64,000 nucleotides of DNA from NCBI GenBank assembly GCA_020631735.1, contig CM036223.1:10144191-10208190 (forward strand), written 5' to 3'. Position 1 is the stretch's first letter. Each line of letters starts with the position of its first letter. This document shows, piece by piece, positions 10,828-22,503 of the stretch. Below the pieces are notes generated by a model, which saw nothing but the letters and a program-made list of their open reading frames with translations, did not search any database and was not told the DNA's origin. A program made the translations under genes and the position numbers. Source of the stretch: Saccharum officinarum. Lineage: Eukaryota; Streptophyta; Magnoliopsida; Poales; Poaceae.

Positions 10828-11456
10828 AAATTAGTGCATATGTCAAGGACCAGGAGAACACATTACACATATGAGAGTAGCAGTCACTCGAAGAATTTTC
10901 TTTCATGAAGGAGAGCAAAAACAACATTCCACTGATGAAAATTAAACCATGGGAAAAAGAAATAGACAGTAAGAAAATTGCAAAACACAAGAACGCCCTG
11001 CCAACCAGAACAGGAGCAGGGGAAGACGATGGTAGTGGGCTACATCAGTGTAGTGTAGGAGAGGCTGAAGAAAGCCAATAGAGGAGAAGGGTCTCGGGAT
11101 CAAACCTGAAGCTGGGAGACTCGCCACGTTGGGGATTGAATTGGAGGACTGCTGGAGCATGCAAATCCCTCAAACTACAGGTTTTTCTCATTGGGGGTGT
11201 GGATAGGGGAACTTCTGGAGATGCTCTAAGGTCCACTCATCCAAAGTCTACAATGCCAAGATCTCGAGAGCGGTGCCTTGTAACATCAGTGGTGTCAGGA
11301 ACCCGTGGCCAGGTAATGTTACGTACCAAGATGATAATGAAGACACAACATTGAAGATGGCCGGCTATATAACAACGGTGATGATGAGGAAACACCGAAT
11401 GAAGATTGACCTCTATTTAGGTTTGGACATGTAGATAGATGTGGGTGGTTTACTCT

Positions 11457-11728
11457 GGCCTGGTTTAGATCCCAAATTCTCCTCCTAAATTTCACTATGT
11501 AAAAAGGAGATTCCCCATCACATCAAAATGCCGGCAAATGCATGGAGTACTAAATGTAGATGAAATCAAAAACTAATTACACAGTTTCGTTGTACTTTGC
11601 GAGACGAACATTTTGAGTCTAATTAATCAATTTTTGGACAATTTTTTGCACTAAAAAACAAAACGCGCTACAGTGTTCCGACGCGCAGTGCTGATTCCGG
11701 CCAACCGAATCGGCATCTAAACACGGCC
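11457..11728. mobile_element. MITE, GGCC-TTGTTTAG-type family, copy 2
   Basis: This 272-bp element starts GGCCTGGTTTAGAT and ends ATCTAAACACGGCC, with a 3-bp TSD, TCT (11454-11456 and 11729-11731). The interior has ctaattacacagttt, gagacgaac and gctacagtg, as in the other copies, in the orientation of copy 5. It sits just beyond the end of the gene G homology. Confidence 0.85.
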
Positions 11729-11731
11729 TCT

Positions 11732-13200
11732 GTTTTAGTTTCTGCACAACTCTAAATCAATGCAGTACAGGGTAATTTCAAGATTTAACCATAGGTAGTA
11801 ATTGGTTGAGATGGTTGCATCGATGTATTGTACTCTGTTATCTGATCCTAAATATTGACTTCCCTATGTTCCATAGTGACTAATTGCTACATGTATGTGA
11901 GATAGATGGAATCTGCTTTCCGCATAAATTTTAATTTGAAACGCTACTCACGTCATCATTTTATTAGATTAATGCATTACCCATCCATGCAGGCGTGCAG
12001 ATTAGCCTTGAACATGTTTTATTTATTACATTCTACTTATTTTTCTGGCCACGAACAGATCCAATGTGTCAATGTTGGATTGTGATCCAAATCACACACT
12101 AGCAAGGGCTAGCGTATACTTAAAGTTGCAAACAACCCTTGATACAATTAGCAAAGAACTCTTGGGATGACTAAACCGATCTAGAGCCCGACCAACACCA
12201 CAAAAAGCCTAGGAACGCCTCTCGGGAGGACCCGTCGGGAAGGAGCACACCTAGGGTCATTCTAGGAGCAGTAAGACCACCTAGAACACTGATGAATCTC
12301 ACGAAGAGATGCAACGAACAGCATGGAGGTTGGAAAAGGGTAAAATTTGGAGCAGTAGATGTATTTTGACGATTGGATAGCTAGGAACTCAGTCGGCCAT
12401 GTAAGGAGTATGGGTGGTCTTATCCCATAGGAAAACCAATATGGTACTATTATCATGTTGCTTTATAGAGTTTTCTTTATAATTTGGAAAAGAGGGAATA
12501 GTATATTCTAGTATTCAAAATTAATTTATAACCAAATATAAGGGATTCTAAGAATACAAAAGTTGTTTTGCATTAAATAGTCACGAAATCCGGTATGTAT
12601 TAGTTCAATACCTTCCATTTATGAACTAATCTTCATTAATCTTGTTAATGATAGCGTCTGATTTGGAAATAAAGTGAGGACATATACCTTTTTTTGTATG
12701 TTCTCTTAATTTATCCTAAAATTTTCAGAATACACTATATTATAGAACGGAGGTAGTATTTACGAGTAAATTTTAATGTATTTTACACAGGAATCTGTTA
12801 AGGTTGTATTTTAGTTTGACGTATAGGTATAGGACATTGTCACATATATTATTGTCAGTATTAATTTATGTCACGGCTTCGCAAAACAAATTATGGTTTA
12901 AAATTTTATGAAAGATAAAACATAAATAGATTTGTAGCATTCTCGTTTCCATTTCCTATGAATATTTGATAGTTTACTTTTCTCCCATCTTAAGGTATAT
13001 TTGATATATTATAAAAGAGAAGTGATGATTCTTTAAAACGACTTTTTCTTTACTTTTTAAAATGCTCTTGCGTCGTACGTGTATCATATATGGGACTGAA
13101 ATAACATCTCGTGCGTATACAAGTCAGAACAACTCAGATTGAGCAATCGTATCGTATCCAATTCTGAGACGTATTGGATTTTAGTGCAACACGCTTGTCC
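11732..13200. other. AT-rich intergenic region, nothing recognised
   Basis: No coding frame or complete repeat was identified. A gaacggaggtagtat sequence near 12745 resembles one end of a Stowaway MITE, but no partner end was found. The stretch 12060-12260 is more complex (cgggaggacccgtcggga), with no assignment. Confidence 0.4.
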
Positions 13201-13206
13201 CGATAC

Positions 13207-13213
13207 TATATAA
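13207..13213 (+). promoter_or_regulatory. TATA box of DUF6598-like gene copy 2
   Basis: TATATAA stands 112 bp upstream of the start codon at 13319, a plausible distance for a plant core promoter. The downstream gene is broken, so this is probably a relic promoter. Confidence 0.5.
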
Positions 13214-13441
13214 GCAATCGGCGGGGGTCAACCCCAGGTCATGCTTTTCTTGGCCGATTTGTTTCCCCCTCTTGCTTTGGCCCCCATCTTCCCTTTGTCG
13301 GCCGCCGGCGTGTTCGTCATGGCGGAGGTCACCGTATCGGAGGGGTCGAGGACGAAAGCGAAGGCGCCTACATGGGCAGAGTGGCTGGCAATGGAGAAGC
13401 AATTGGAGTCGATGTTCGACAGGATGGGTGAGCTCGACCTA

Positions 13442-13679
13442 GGGGCTGTGAAACTTTTTGCGAAAGGCTACTGTAGCGCTTTTCGTTGTTATTTGACAAA
13501 TAGTGTCCAATCATGGCTTAATTAGGCTTAAAAGATTCGTCTCGTGCATTTCGTCTAAACTATGTAATTAGTTTTATTTTTTTATCTATATTTAATACTT
13601 CATGTATGTGTTAAAGATTCGATGTGACAGGGAATCTACTGTTTTTTTTTTGGAAAATGTTTTGGATCTAAACTGGGCC
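13442..13679. mobile_element. MITE, GGCC-TTGTTTAG-type family, copy 3
   Basis: This is a 238-bp element within the first coding exon of the DUF6598-like gene. The ends are GGGGCTGTGAAAC and GATCTAAACTGGGCC, with TSD CTA (13439-13441 and 13680-13682). The core has ctactgtagcgc, aaagattcgtctcg and aaagattcgatgtgacag. Confidence 0.85.
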
Positions 13680-13740
13680 CTATTGATCTGGGCAGAGGAG
13701 AAGCGGGCCTCTGGGAAGACGGGCGATCCTGATTTACTGA

Positions 13741-13948
13741 GGGGTTGTTTAGTTGGTGAAAAAGTTTAGGTTCGGCTACTGTAGCACTTTTCGTTTTATT
13801 TGGCAATTTGTGTCGTGATTTACAACTAAACTGTGTAATTAGTTTTTTCGTTCATCTACATTTAGTACTCCATGCATGTGCCCTAAGATTTGATGTGACA
13901 GGTACTATAGTACTTTTTGGGTTCACTTTTTGTGAACTAAACAGGCTC
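13741..13948. mobile_element. MITE, GGCC-TTGTTTAG-type family, copy 4
   Basis: This is a 208-bp element 61 bp downstream of copy 3. The ends are GGGGTTGTTTAGTT and AACTAAACAGGCTC, with TSD TGA (13738-13740 and 13949-13951). It is shorter than the others through loss of part of the gattcgtctcg core. Confidence 0.85.
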
Positions 13949-14098
13949 TGAATCGGGCAGCAGAGTTGAAGCGGGCAATAATGGAGGATGAGCAGCCGGG
14001 GTCGTCGTCGTTGTCGCGCGAGTATCTCCTCCTCGAAGACCCCGATCTGGACCCTGATTCACGGAAGCGGCTGAAGCGGCGATCAAGGAGGAGCGGCT

Positions 14099-15440
14099 GC
14101 GGGTGTTAATAAGGACGAAAACGGTCGAAAACAAAAGCGAAAACGGTAAAGTCAGACACAAAAACGAACGCGAACTTACAAAATATTGACAATTCTGAAA
14201 ACGAATCAATTCGAGCAGATTTATGTCGAACACGGTCGATATACGAAAACTCAATACGGAATACCGACTCGTAGGACCAAGTGCATGACTAAGTACATAT
14301 ACGATCAAGTTCAGGTGCATATAATAATTAACAAGTGCATGATCCTTGGTCTTAGGTATTTAACACAATAGCTAACACATAAATACAAGTCTAGAACAAG
14401 TAATTAGTAGGTAGCAGGATAATAGGAATTAAAATTAGATGTAGCAACTAGCATACCATTTTAGAATCTGAACTAAAATTAGATGTTATAGAAACATGAA
14501 CTTGAACTGAGTCATGATAATTTTATTAATCTTTTTAGAATATATGTACTATTTTATTTTAAAGATTTATTCAAAATTTTCTTTTGAGTAACAAAGATTT
14601 ATTCGGCTGAGGCAAAAACTATCAAATGATTGATTTTACAGGTGGGGGTTAAACTGATGAGCTTGATGGGCTATGGCCTAGGTGGGCTTTTCGTGTAGAT
14701 GCTGCTGGCTTCCTGCTATTTAGCACCACCTCGTGAGGTGAAGGGAGATGAGGCTGGGCGCCGTCTATAAAAGCATCTCCAACAGTTTGACAAATTTTGT
14801 TTCACAAATCTCGTAGTTTGCCAACTCCCAAAATAATATGGGGAGAAAAAAAAAGATCTCATCTCCAACAGTTTGGCAAATTTTATTTCAAAATACTCAA
14901 AAACCCGCTAACGAAACGAAAAGACCCGCTAAGCGAACGAAGAGCCCCGTTAAGCGAACGAAGAGCCCCGCTAAGCACGAGAAAACTACGATGTGCGGCT
15001 GGTGCCCCGCGCGCATATATGCGCGCAATCGACCGAGATTTGCCAACTTACCAAAGATGCCAAACCCAGATACCAAATTATTGAAGAAGTATTTTTCTTA
15101 TTTTGCCAAAAAATTTAGGATGTCAAACCTATACACCAAACTCTTGGAGATGCTCTAAGAGAGGATAGCTAGCCACCAGTAGAAAGAACGTAGCTATGTG
15201 GTGAGCAGCTGTAATTGGACTGTATGACTGCAGTTGGCCAAATTCAGTTTAAACCAAATTTTGAATTCGGAATATTTCAAATTAAAAGTAGAAAACGGTC
15301 GATAAATGTTTAAACCGTTTTCTACTTGTACATTTGAAATACGAAATATCTGAAATGCGAAAACGAAAACGGTAAAGTCGGATAAGAAAATGCGGATTCG
15401 ATCAGATTAAATATAAAAAACAATGCAGTTCGTTTCCGCC
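14099..15440. mobile_element. hAT-like non-autonomous element
   Basis: The insertion is 1342 bp and is flanked by AGCGGCT (14092-14098 and 15441-15447). This is 7 bp exact, or 8 with one mismatch, as expected for hAT. Removing it rejoins the DUF6598-like reading frame (KEER, then HNEKRDPD). The subterminal regions repeat gaaaacggtaaagtc and gaaaacggtcga near both ends. The terminal inverted repeats are weak (GCGGGTGTTAATA against GGCGGAAACGAA). No transposase frame was seen. A Tourist MITE (14771-15155) is nested inside. Confidence 0.6.
14771..15155. mobile_element. Tourist-like MITE nested in hAT element
   Basis: The ends are AAGCATCTCCAACAGTTTG and CAAACTCTTGGAGATGCTC, with the Tourist-type TSD TAA (14768-14770 and 15156-15158). 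This is the common grass gcatctccaacag family (PIF/Harbinger). Inside, at about 14905-14985, are three or four tandem units of about 20 bp (aagagccccgctaagcgaacg) and a gcgcgcatatatgcgcgc palindrome near 15008-15025. Confidence 0.85.
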
Positions 15441-15693
15441 AGCGGCTCCACAACGAGAAGAGGGACCCCGATTTCTCGGGCATGACCGAGGCCGACCGGG
15501 CGGCGGAGGCTGAGCGGCTCTGGCTGGAAGCGCTCCAGGACGCGGCATGCCGCTTCTAGGACGACGAGGGCCACCCCGAGCGCCTGCGGCTAGAAGCCAG
15601 GGCTCGCATCCTCGACTTCGATCCCAAGCAGGGCGGCGTCTACTACAACGCCTGCTGGTTTGAGGACCTAGACACGTTCGACCTCGCCGAGGA

Positions 15694-18600
15694 TGTAACA
15701 GAACCTACCATTATACGAAATTAAGTAAGAAAATAATCCACCAAACAGACGATTTAACAAACTTAAGCCCGTATAACCCGGTAGTCTGTGAAATCATGAC
15801 GGATTTCAAACCAATCTACATACCAGCCAAGATCGTAATAAGTTTAGCGGTCATCATCACAAGTTACATAAAAGTTCGCGTCGCAAATACATCAGAGTTG
15901 TAAACATAGTTATTATAAACCAAGTTCAAATAAAAGTAGCGGAAGCATTTAGTTCAAACCACACACACTCACACAGAGTTTGAAATAAAGTGTCAGCTCA
16001 GGATCATCTCCAACAAAAGCATCAGACAAGACATAGGGAATGACCACTTCCCATGGTCCTAAGTTTCACCCATCGCAGGATAAAGGCAGTTGATACAGTA
16101 GCCGTAATCCATCTGCCTATTTGCAACAAGTGGGAACAAAGCCCTGAGTACGAGAAGGTACTCAGCTAGACTTACCCGACATAACAGAAAATAAGTTGAC
16201 ACCAAGGATCATGACAGGCTTTATGGTAGGGTAGCTGACTCATTTGCAAAAATACATTTTTAGCATTTAAGAATCTTTTCCAGAAGCTTTGCATCAAGTT
16301 AAAATCTTTATTAACCTGTCAACTACATTTGCACCTGTACTAGAGTAACATGTAATTAAACAGGTAAGGATAACCAATGATCATTAACAAATCTCATCAT
16401 GTCATATTCCATATAACTATCCAAGTGTTCTATCAATATTACTACGATGAAGTAACTCAAGTCAAGTGTTCATTATCCAGTGAACGATGACGATTCGAAT
16501 CGATTATTAACCAGCTGGTAATTTATTCCTCACACAAACTTCACTCACCCGCTAAAGTGAGATATTGGTCACCGAGTTAACCATTCAGGTAAAGTCTCGA
16601 GTTTGCCAGGAACCACATGTACCCGGGGCCCGCGCCGACTGCTCTTTGGCCTTATCATCGCGCCCCCGTGTCCAACCACACCTGCTCCCGTACAGTGCGT
16701 TGAGGGCAATCCACTCGGCCCGAATAATCTCCCAGCTTCGCGGTCGAAAGGTATATTATTCGGCCAGCTAAATGTAAGACATGCGTTCAACATGACTCGA
16801 GGCCTAACAACGGTCGGTCCTTAATCGACACAGACAGAAAACACTATAGTCCGAAAGCCTGCAAGTCTCCGTCCGGTCTCAATTTCACATTAACACTTAG
16901 TTATTCTACGATGACATACTTATTCAAGCAGATCCAGGTAACCACCTATAGCTCGCAGGTGACAGGAAATCACACGACTTCTACCGGTCTAAGCAAGCTA
17001 AGTATTTCTTGACTGTGAATACCAAGGTAACAAGGATATGGTAGAACAGGGTAAACAAGGTATAATGCAGCAACGGTTGCAAACAACTCCTAAACGTAAT
17101 GCATCAGTTAAAGTAAAGCATTAATAAAATATTTGCAAACCTGAAGAGAAATGCTCTGGGGCTTGCCTCTTTCGAAAGAGCTCGGGTGGTGGTCGGGACA
17201 CTCTGGAAGATCCTCACTGACCTCCACGTCGGCTTTGGGCACCTCCTGCTCTTGCACCTCGGGCTGCTCTTCCGGCTCCTCGGGAACTGCTACCGGAGTT
17301 ACTTCTTGTGATCATGTATGATGCAAATGTATAAGTGCTCATGCCTAGGTGCGTTGCAGAGATGACATGTAATGATCATGATGAATGAGATATAGATGAA
17401 CAAGTTTACTTTATTGTATAAAGTAGGAATATAACTCTTCTACAAGGTAGTCTACATCATCCAAGAACATGTACTCGTATACTACTATAAACATTCTCTA
17501 CCATGCCAAGTCACCCCAGAAAACTAAGATGCTTCAAAGATACACCAAAACAAATCTTATTAACTAGTCATGCATTAATAAGGTTAATTAAACCCTAATT
17601 GCAAATAGGTTTGAACAACAACACCTATTTTGGTAGCACAGAAAAAAAAAATATGAGAAAATTACAGTAGCTTACTATCATATAATCTAGCATGCCACAA
17701 AAATTTCATTACATTTGGAGTACTAGAACTGTCTACACAAAAATAACAAGTTAGGGCCTAAAAAGAGAATGGAAATACTTTATACTATGAAAAGTATCAA
17801 ACAACAGATTTAGCACTATAGAAAAATTATTATATGCACATTTTATTCATATGTTTCTCTTTATTAAAAATAACAATTATCAATAATAATAAGCACTTGT
17901 ACTACACATCAAAAATTTTCTACGGAACATGCATGGCACATATTTTTCCTAGAAAGTACATCACTAAAGAAAATTATTGTAAGTGGAACCATATTTTTCT
18001 AAGCTTTCTATGATTTATTACATATTTATCAAGAAAACAGTAATTTTAGTGATTAAATAAAAACCCTACAGAAAAATATTTCAAACTTGACATGCAATAT
18101 TTTTAGATCATAGATCTACTTATGAGAAACACTACAAAATTTGTTTCATAATTTTTGGAGCAAAAATGAGCAAGTTATGATTTTCTAAACCATTTTCATC
18201 TTTTCTGAAAATCATTTTCAAATTCTTTTTTAAACATCAGCCGCTGAAAATGCTAAGTGCACCCGGTGTAGTGCACACGCGCGCGCGAGAGGAGACAGAC
18301 AGGTGGACCCGCGACCCCACGGGTCAGTCACAGGGAGAGGGAGAGAGACGCCGGCGGCCACAGCACGCCGGCGGTGAGGTCTCCGGCCAGGCCAAGGTCA
18401 CCATGCGGACCACCTCGATCTCGCGAACTCGATGGCACACACGCGGTGGCCAACGGAGCTCGGAGGACCGGTCACCGCCGTCCATGGCGGAACGGTGGCG
18501 CGGGTGGTCGCCGGCCGACCATCCCCGACCACGATACGGTCACCGGAAGGGTGCTCGAGCACCGGTGAGTCGAGGCGAACAAGATGCGCGCGCAAGAAGG

Positions 18601-19654
18601 GAAAAAGGTGGAGCGGAGAGGAGTGGCCCACGGAGCGGAAATCTCCGGCAAGCTCGGCCGGAACTCCGGTGAGCGATTCCCGCGGAGGGAAGGCTTACCA
18701 CGGGCGGTTGAGGTGAGCGAGGGCGGCGCCAGAGGGAGGAGAAGCCCGGAGCAAGATGGAGTGGCTCGCGCTGAGACGGAACGACCGGAACACGCGTTTC
18801 CGGTGATGGCGCGCGGTGGCGGAGGCGGAACTGCGGCCGGTGCGCGCGGGAAAGAGCAAGGCGAAAAGAGGGAAGAAGAAGGGCGAGGCGCTGCGGGCGG
18901 GTTTGTAGTGGCGAGCGCGCGCGCTGGTGGGGATGACCGGGGCGCCATCTGGCCGGCGTCGCCGGCATGCGCTCGACATGCGGCGGGCGCGGCCTGCCGT
19001 GGCCGGGACAGCGAAGCGCGAGCGGGAGAGAGAAGGAGGCCGCGCGGGCGTGGGCCGGGCCGTGGTCGCACGCGGGCGAGCAGGAGCGGCGGCGGGCGCG
19101 CGCAGGAGAGCTGGGCCGCTTTGGCCAGCGAGCCAAAAGGGAGGCGGTGGTCCGTTAAGGCCGAGAAATTCGTTTTCTTTTATAAATAAATTTCCAGATT
19201 TTCTAAATTGATTCAAACTCAAATTTTGAAGATGAAAAAGGCATTTTCACAAGTTATCCCCAGAAGAAAAGTCGTTCAAAATTTAATTCTCTACAACTTT
19301 CATTTAGGGCACTTTTCAAAATTCTAAACAGATTTTGAATTAATAATTTAAAGTCCAATTTTTAAATAAAAACTTATTTTTCTAGAATATTTTTAAAAGC
19401 AAAATTTGGGGAGATTTTGAATATAAAAGTTGCTCCAAAAATCATGCTAATTAATTCTAAGTCATTTAAAGGTATAGCCAAACAAGTTTTACCACTCTTA
19501 GCAAGCAAATGCAAAAATTTTGGGGGTTCAAACAGATGTTTTTCACACTACAATTTAATTTCAACTTATATTGCATGTGATGATGAACTTGTATGTGATG
19601 TTAATGCTAATGCTTTGGGATGTTAATGCATGCTTAACACCCAGGGGTGTTATA
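15694..19654. mobile_element. Solo LTR, about 4 kb, Gypsy (Tekay/Retand-like)
   Basis: This is a 3961-bp insertion with a perfect 5-bp TSD, GAGGA (15689-15693 and 19655-19659). It starts TGTAACAG and ends TGTTATA, probably decayed from TGTTACA. There is no gag, pol, primer-binding site or second LTR, so it is a solo LTR left by recombination between two LTRs. The interior includes phrases known from long grass Gypsy LTRs (ccctgagtacgagaaggtactcag near 16140, ctccccaaattttgc-type sequence on the complement near 19400). A very GC- and CpG-rich block lies at 18250-19160. The many long open frames in that block, on all strands, are composition artefacts. The clade name is inference. Confidence 0.85.
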
Positions 19655-19690
19655 GAGGAGTCGCCCATTGGTCCGATGAGGTTCTTCTTA

Positions 19691-19934
19691 GGCCCTGTTT
19701 AGTTTCCAGAAAATTTAGCAAAATTTTTCAGATTCCCCGTCACATCGAATCTTTGGACACATGTATGAAGCATTAAATATAGATAAAAAAATAAAACTAA
19801 TTACACAGTTTAGACGAAATGGACGAGACGAATCTTTTAAGTCTAATTAGACCATGATTGGACAATATTTGTCAAATAACAACGAAAAGAGCTACAGTGC
19901 CATTTTACAAAAAAAAAATTATCTAAACCGGCCC
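19691..19934. mobile_element. MITE, GGCC-TTGTTTAG-type family, copy 5
   Basis: This is a 244-bp element. The ends are GGCCCTGTTTAGTTTCC and ATCTAAACCGGCC(C), with TSD TTA (19688-19690 and 19935-19937). It is inserted in a DUF6598-like coding exon, 36 bp downstream of the solo LTR. Confidence 0.9.
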
Positions 19935-20017
19935 TTAGACAACAGAGAAGAGGTTTGTATGGCAGTCAACGTCTTGTCTATCCAGGTGGCCTGCTCGGAT
20001 GTTGGCTTCCCGATCAA

Positions 20018-20256
20018 GCCCTTGTTTAGATTGAAGAAAATTTCAACCCGATGAATAGTACCACTTTCGTCTTATTTAGCAAATATTGTCCAATTATAGA
20101 CCAACTAGGCTCAAAAGATTCATCTCGTGATTTCCAACTAAACTATGTAATTAGTTATTTTTTTACCTACATTTAATACTCCATGCAAGCGGTTAAAAAT
20201 TGATGTGATGGAGAGAGTGAAAAAACTTGAAACTTTGAGGCAAACTAAACAAGGCG
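20018..20256. mobile_element. MITE, GGCC-TTGTTTAG-type family, copy 6
   Basis: This is a 239-bp element with ends GCCCTTGTTTAGATTG and AACTAAACAAGGCG and TSD CAA (20015-20017 and 20257-20259). Copy 1 of the DUF6598-like gene shows the uninterrupted target near 1572 (gatccaagtctatgg). Confidence 0.9.
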
Positions 20257-20355
20257 CAAGTCTATGGCACTGTCGTCGCGCGAGACAGCACTGACTTCAA
20301 GCGCATCTATCTCTTCCGCCGTGATCGTGACCAATGCCAACTCATCAACTCCAAA

Positions 20356-20456
20356 GTTTTTACATATATACACATCTCCATGACTCCATGCTACTATATA
20401 CATGCACTATATATTTGGAGACATATAATGCCACTAACCTGTCACCTTTTTTGCAG
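20356..20456 (+). other. Intron of DUF6598-like gene copy 2
   Basis: The 101-bp GT...AG intron (gtttttacat ... ttttttgcag) is AT-rich and lies between codons for NSK and DDPLIL. Copy 1 at 1669-1673 lacks it exactly, joining the two exons, which supports the boundaries. Confidence 0.85.
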
Positions 20457-21125
20457 GATGATCCATTGATCTTGACTGGACCAAAACGAGGTCTTGCAAT
20501 GTTAGATGATAATTATGTCGAGACTCATCTGAAGATCAGGGATGATCAAGGGCAGGACAGAGAACTCAGCAAAGGAGTCTTGAGCATCAAAGGCATAGTA
20601 GGGCGGTCCTTGGAGAAATGCACGGTCGAAAGACTCTCTCTCCGTACCAGGCTAAGGTGTATGCGGTTGTGGTATCTGCGGTGGAGGCGACTATCGCGAT
20701 CGAAGTTGTAGAGGGTGAGTTCTGCGGAACAGTCACTGCCCACACCACCAGCGTCAAGAAGAGGATAGTTGTCTATGATAGCCAACTGGCTGCTGCTGGT
20801 GATGGTGGTCCTGTCAAAATGATGCGGCCTGTCGTATGCGTCTGTGTGAAGGATCAACTGGTAATCATTGTAAGGGCTCTCGGTGGTAAAACTACAGTGT
20901 TTACACTTCCTCCAATGTTCTCCAGAGGATATGCAGGTGAATTCGAGTTAGGCGCCGCTAAGATAAGCATGCAGGTTGCTTGGTCGATAATGGACCCCTG
21001 AGATGACATTATTGGAGCAGTTTTCGTTGTTAAGGAGCATTATTAGTTACTAGCATGATTATTTGGTGGAACCACATCTTGTTCAGTGATGCCTAGATTG
21101 GGATTTGCTATGATATCCCCAAATG

Positions 21126-21776
<651 letters not shown>

Positions 21777-21784
21777 CCCAAATG

Positions 21785-22503
21785 TGTGTGTACCGTTGAT
21801 CTAAATATTTTTTTTACCATATATATTACCTCCTAGGGGGTAATAATAGAAGAAATATATTTCTTTATTTTAGAAAACAGGCAAAATATCTTGTGATTGG
21901 GTCTATTAGCTCAAATATGACTGATAATGATCGATCTCATGCATGGGTAGAGAGCTACTGATTAGACGTAAGGTCCTATATATGAGTGTGTAAATAAACG
22001 TGTGTTGTTTATGGGATGAATGCAACGTTACAATTTTTCTTATATTTTTTCTATAAATGCAACAAACACGATGTCTTATTTAATAATGGAACAACATTTA
22101 AAAATGATTATCTTGGAAAACGGCTTTTAAGGTAAAATTGTATACCTCTAAGATGATTTTGTTATCACAGAAGAATAATAAGATTCTTTATAAAAGTCAT
22201 TCTACGGTTACGCTTTTTGAAATGTCATTCGAATTTATGGTTTGGAGAGTAAGATTTTGTCGTGCAATTTCCTAACATACACGCTTAAATAAAATCCAAA
22301 TTTCATTGATTAAAGTTTATATTTAAATTTAGGTTTTATTAAATATTTAATTTAAAACATTCAACAGGTTCAAAATTTTCATGGATGCTAGAGATAATAG
22401 AGATGTGTCATCGAAATTTTGAGATATTAATTGGAGCAATGCCAAGAATGTAGTCTTCCATGTGCTGCATGTTGGTTACCATATTTATTGTACATAATAC
22501 CTG
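21785..22503. other. AT-rich region, nothing recognised
   Basis: No gene or repeat ends were identified. The last five bases (ACCTG, 22499-22503) are the TSD of the large Copia element. The pre-insertion sequence continues at 32957. Confidence 0.5.

Larger units (their letters stand above)
7040..11445 (+). pseudogene. Gene G, left copy (unidentified multi-exon gene)
   Basis: A likely 5' exon at about 7040-7383 is GC-rich and ends in gacggaag|gtatgc. It is followed by long intron-like sequence shared with 50560-51300 and 60480-60900. An exon-like piece at about 9265-9385 reads KGHTIILHELLETPDVQLVL and ends at a stop. The final exon block at about 11224-11430 (KVHSSKVYNAKISR, then ISGVRNPWPG) matches minus-strand 38370-38600. 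No continuous frame from a start codon could be assembled and the first exon has early stops, so this is a pseudogene or a gene whose exons I cannot join. The foldback element 9923-10827 lies inside it. I do not recognise the family. Confidence 0.4.
13319..21001 (+). pseudogene. DUF6598-like gene copy 2, split by nested transposons
   Basis: The start is ATG at 13319 (MAEVTVSEGS). Coding pieces lie at 13319-13441, 13680-13740, 13949-14098, 15441-15693, 19655-19690, 19935-20017 and 20257-20355. A 101-bp intron follows at 20356-20456, then 20457-21001. Between them lie two MITEs, a hAT-like element with a nested Tourist, a solo LTR and two more MITEs. Removing each insertion with one TSD copy gives an almost continuous frame rich in Glu, Arg and Leu, followed by the DUF6598-like C-terminal region (FKRIYLFRRDRDQCQLI, LTGPKRGLAMLDDNYVET, GVLSIKGIVGRSLEKCTVE, ending VAWSIMDP). 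Independent lesions remain: a frame slip near 14058, a TAG near 15559, and a 13-bp loss near 20656 that shifts the last exon. Copy 1 keeps those 13 bp. The function of the family is unknown. Confidence 0.75.

Noticed and set aside
14905..14985. Short tandem units resembling a CRISPR-like or satellite array
   Set aside because: Three or four 20-bp units inside a Tourist MITE, without spacers; this is a plant nuclear sequence.
18250..19222. Long overlapping open frames of 60-200 residues on both strands
   Set aside because: They lie in the CpG-rich block of a solo LTR. All six frames are open because of base composition, with Arg/Pro/Ala-rich translations and no domains.
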